Shown here piece by piece: positions 62,401 to 64,000 of a stretch of 64,000 bases of DNA. This stretch comes from Symbiodinium sp. CCMP2592 (taxonomy: Eukaryota; Sar; Dinophyceae; Suessiales; Symbiodiniaceae): assembly GCA_905221615.1 (NCBI GenBank), contig CAJNDT010004558.1, forward strand, positions 310,001 to 374,000, read 5' to 3'. Under the pieces are notes generated by a model. The model made no database searches. It was not told the origin of the DNA and saw only the letters and a program-made list of their open reading frames with translations. Each line of letters opens with the position of its first letter. Positions within the stretch are counted from its first letter, which is position 1. A program made the position numbers and the translations under genes.

Positions 62401-62982
62401 CTGAGTCTGCGGTAGGACGCCAGGAAGCTACAAGAACAGCATCAGAACACGTTTAATTGCAATTCGGCATGTCACTCCGAGGATGAAAGCTAGGATCGTC
62501 AGGGCTCAGCCGAATCTTCGAAAGGATTCCAGAGCTCTCCAAAACGGTGTGGCACGTAAAACGTAAACCTAAGAAGCAACAGCCCATCTCCGAGGACGGG
62601 AATTCAGGCCAACAGAGTGGCCTGCATGCTGACGCTGGGTACGCAAGATGATGATATCCAGAGCCAGGGTTTAAGTGTTAGCCGTGTAACGCCAAGGAGA
62701 GAGCCTCAGGGGGCGAAGCAGGAAAGCATGACGCTCCGTCTCATGCTATATCCTCAAGCATTGTCTGCTGTAAGTTGCATATTTCATTGGCTAGGCCTGC
62801 AACTTTTTCACTCCGAGGAGGCGGAAACCAGCACTGGCAAGAGTCAGCAAGGTGGCTCCTCCGGGGGAGATGGAGAAGTCCAGCATGATTCTTTGCTTAC
62901 AGTTGCAGTTTCTCAGATGTAATACATAATATTTAATAATACATACATACGTACTTACATATATATATATATATATATACAT

Positions 62983-63025
<43 letters not shown>

Positions 63026-63240
63026 ATCTATCTATATATATATATATGTATATACATAATATAATATAATTATATAACATAATATAAACATATATAAATA
63101 ATAGTTCATAACTTTAACTGTTTTTGTCAGTCCGAGGACACGACGTCCGGCACTGGCAAGGCTCACGGAGGTGGCACTTCCAAGAAGAAGGAAGACGAAG
63201 CCCAGCATGAGTCTTGGTCCAAAAGAAGCAGTGGTCGTTT
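59430..63240 (+). CDS. Array of short homologous exon modules of the ED...(D/E)SW.ARA type
   Basis: Each module starts after CCGAG|GA (60001, 60105, 60799, 60923, 61862, 62476, 62590, 62813, 63132; CGGAG or CTGAG variants near 60355 and 60521) and ends with GA(T/G/C)TCTTGG/TTTG, often then GCAAGAGCAG|GT. Examples: EDTTSGTGKAHGGGTSKKKE...HESW; EEAETSTGKSQQGG...QHDSL; ESSWHDFEQEQPQNDDSWLA; EEEAGESWQAKA. Intervening sequences of 100-300 bp have stops in all frames. A long acidic, Gly/Gln/Trp-containing disordered protein is predicted. The pattern is direct; the exact exon chain is inferred. Confidence 0.55.
61575..61775 (+). CDS. Exon module with 15-bp tandem repeat encoding (QQDWS)n
   Basis: CAGCAAGACTGGAGC repeated eight times at about 61604-61723 gives QQDWS/QRDWS/QQGWS in one frame, flanked by DSGWCNSRQHQNWS and QSSWGQGPGYDDSW. 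The other frames give ASKTG and PARLE repeats. The DSW ending and flanks favour the QQDWS frame. It may be a variable-length repeat. Confidence 0.6.
62935..63075. repeat. AT microsatellite
   Basis: TATATA tracts with short interruptions, in the intron between the modules at 62813 and 63132. Confidence 0.95.
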
Positions 63241-63291
63241 GACTCACTTACTTGGATAGAGAGCAGCGTGCACCTCTTTATGGCTAGCCAT

Positions 63292-63520
63292 TGCTTGAGG
63301 AGCCTCGAGGCGACGGAGGGTCACCAGAATCCCGGCAGCAACCAATAAGAAGTTTCAAGCAGCAGTGCATGCAGGTAGAAACGAAGCAGAATGCGATGAG
63401 TCCAACACAGAGTCGCCGATGTCCAGCAAGACACCGACCGAACCTGCAATTGAAATCAAAGAAGCCTGGCAATTGTGGGTAATGGAACCTGGTCGCAGGG
63501 CGTATGAGAGACCCAACTCA
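63292..63520 (+). CDS. Exon-like ORFs following the module array
   Basis: GAG|GAGCCTCGAGG opens EPRGDGGSPESRQQPIRSFK (module-like). From about 63372 another frame reads RNEAECDESNTESPMSSKTP then EPAIEIKEAWQLW. Two short exons are likely; splice sites not settled. Confidence 0.4.
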
Positions 63521-63625
63521 GAGGCACCCGGCAGCAAACAAATTCATGTCAGACATGACATGGCAAGACAATTTTGTTTTAAGTGGTACATGTTTTCCTT
63601 ATTTCCGTGAGATAAGGACATCATG

Positions 63626-63859
63626 CAGATTCGGGCGCAAGAGCTGCATGACATGGCAGCCGCTGCCAAGGCGAGACGCAGCCAGAAGACGCAACCGCCA
63701 GAGCCACATGAGGGAGGAGACGGGCACCCGACAGAAGATCAGCGGAAGAAGCTGTTAGAGGCAGCCTCCTACGGTGTTGATGAGCGAGAGACTGCCATGG
63801 CGGAGAAGGGCAAGATTCGCTTGGCCGACGACGAGGTGCCGGACCCCTGTAGCCTGTAG
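63626..63859 (+). CDS. Exon-like ORF, helical and acidic
   Basis: After ATGCAG|ATT: IRAQELHDMAAAAKARRSQK, then GHPTEDQRKKLLEAASYGVD and ERETAMAEKGKIRLADDEVP. The strong helical pattern supports coding. The frame ends at a TAG after CSL; splicing before it probably joins the next exon. Confidence 0.55.
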   Translation, partial: QIRAQELHDMAAAAKARRSQKTQPPEPHEGGDGHPTEDQRKKLLEAASYGVDERETAMAEKGKIRLADDEVPDPCSL

Positions 63860-63884
63860 CCTAAGTAAGTAAGTTGCTTAGACA

Positions 63885-64000
63885 GCTGACAACGAGGTCG
63901 AGCCAGACGGTCCCGACGACGTCTTCGATTATGACAGGGACCTGGAGCCACAGCAGGACGGGCCGCCAGAAGCCCGAGTGGGTATTGCATCATACGTTCT
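63885..64000 (+). CDS. Exon-like ORF, acidic, running off the right edge
   Basis: After GACAG|CT: ADNEVEPDGPDDVFDYDRDL then EPQQDGPPEARVGIASYV, open to the last base. Continues the acidic protein of the preceding exon; truncated by the window. Confidence 0.5.

Overview
The window looks like nuclear DNA of a dinoflagellate, most likely a Symbiodiniaceae-type genome. The evidence is: a Ty1/copia pol fragment of the kind common in those genomes; a minus-strand multi-exon gene with a VEFFAGKANL-type domain that I associate with dinoflagellate gene models; degenerate TTTAGGG/CCCTAAA tracts; many short exons bounded by AG|G acceptors and GT or GC-like donors; an 11-base match to the 3' end of the dinoflagellate spliced leader; and very heavy tandem repetition. 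There are no bacterial-style operons. A run of exactly 100 N at 12650-12749 marks an assembly gap.

Layout. 1-2.5 kb: 3' end of a copia pol ORF (reverse transcriptase and RNase H). 2.6-4.7 kb: 11-bp minisatellite blocks inside a larger repeat. 4.9-12.3 kb: short, duplicated plus-strand exons, made of a ~172-bp tandem array and a diverged segmental duplication (6.3-7.9 versus 8.3-10.0 kb). 12.4-15.7 and 19.7-24.6 kb: two arrays of related ~274-bp and ~255-bp repeats. Between them, at 15.9-19.6 kb, lies a three-block gene with a CENP-B/pogo-like DDE transposase fold. 24.7-27.0 kb: a three-exon Ulp1-like (C48) cysteine peptidase gene with a C-terminal Cys cluster; its introns hold small inverted-repeat elements. 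27.5-28.5 kb: eight copies of a 138-bp repeat. 28.75-38.4 kb: a large multi-ORF unit of roughly 3,000 codons, with two apparent frame changes, several zinc-finger-like Cys clusters and a recognisable Tpt1/KptA RNA 2'-phosphotransferase-like domain. 39.7-46.2 kb: the minus-strand multi-exon gene. 46.2-50.5 kb: mostly non-coding, with simple repeats, a telomere-like tract, one inverted-repeat element and an AT-rich island. 50.7-64 kb: plus-strand, low-complexity, exon-dense sequence whose exons form homologous module arrays, preceded by an array of short hairpins.

How the parts may work together (inference). The transposase and peptidase genes share the same unusual TGAG word enrichment and flank one repeat array, so they may belong to one large DNA transposon. 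The 28.7-38.4 kb unit looks like an autonomous or virus-like element that carries RNA-repair chemistry. Exon boundaries were placed by eye. Where phase or motif continuity was checked I say so; other boundaries are approximate.
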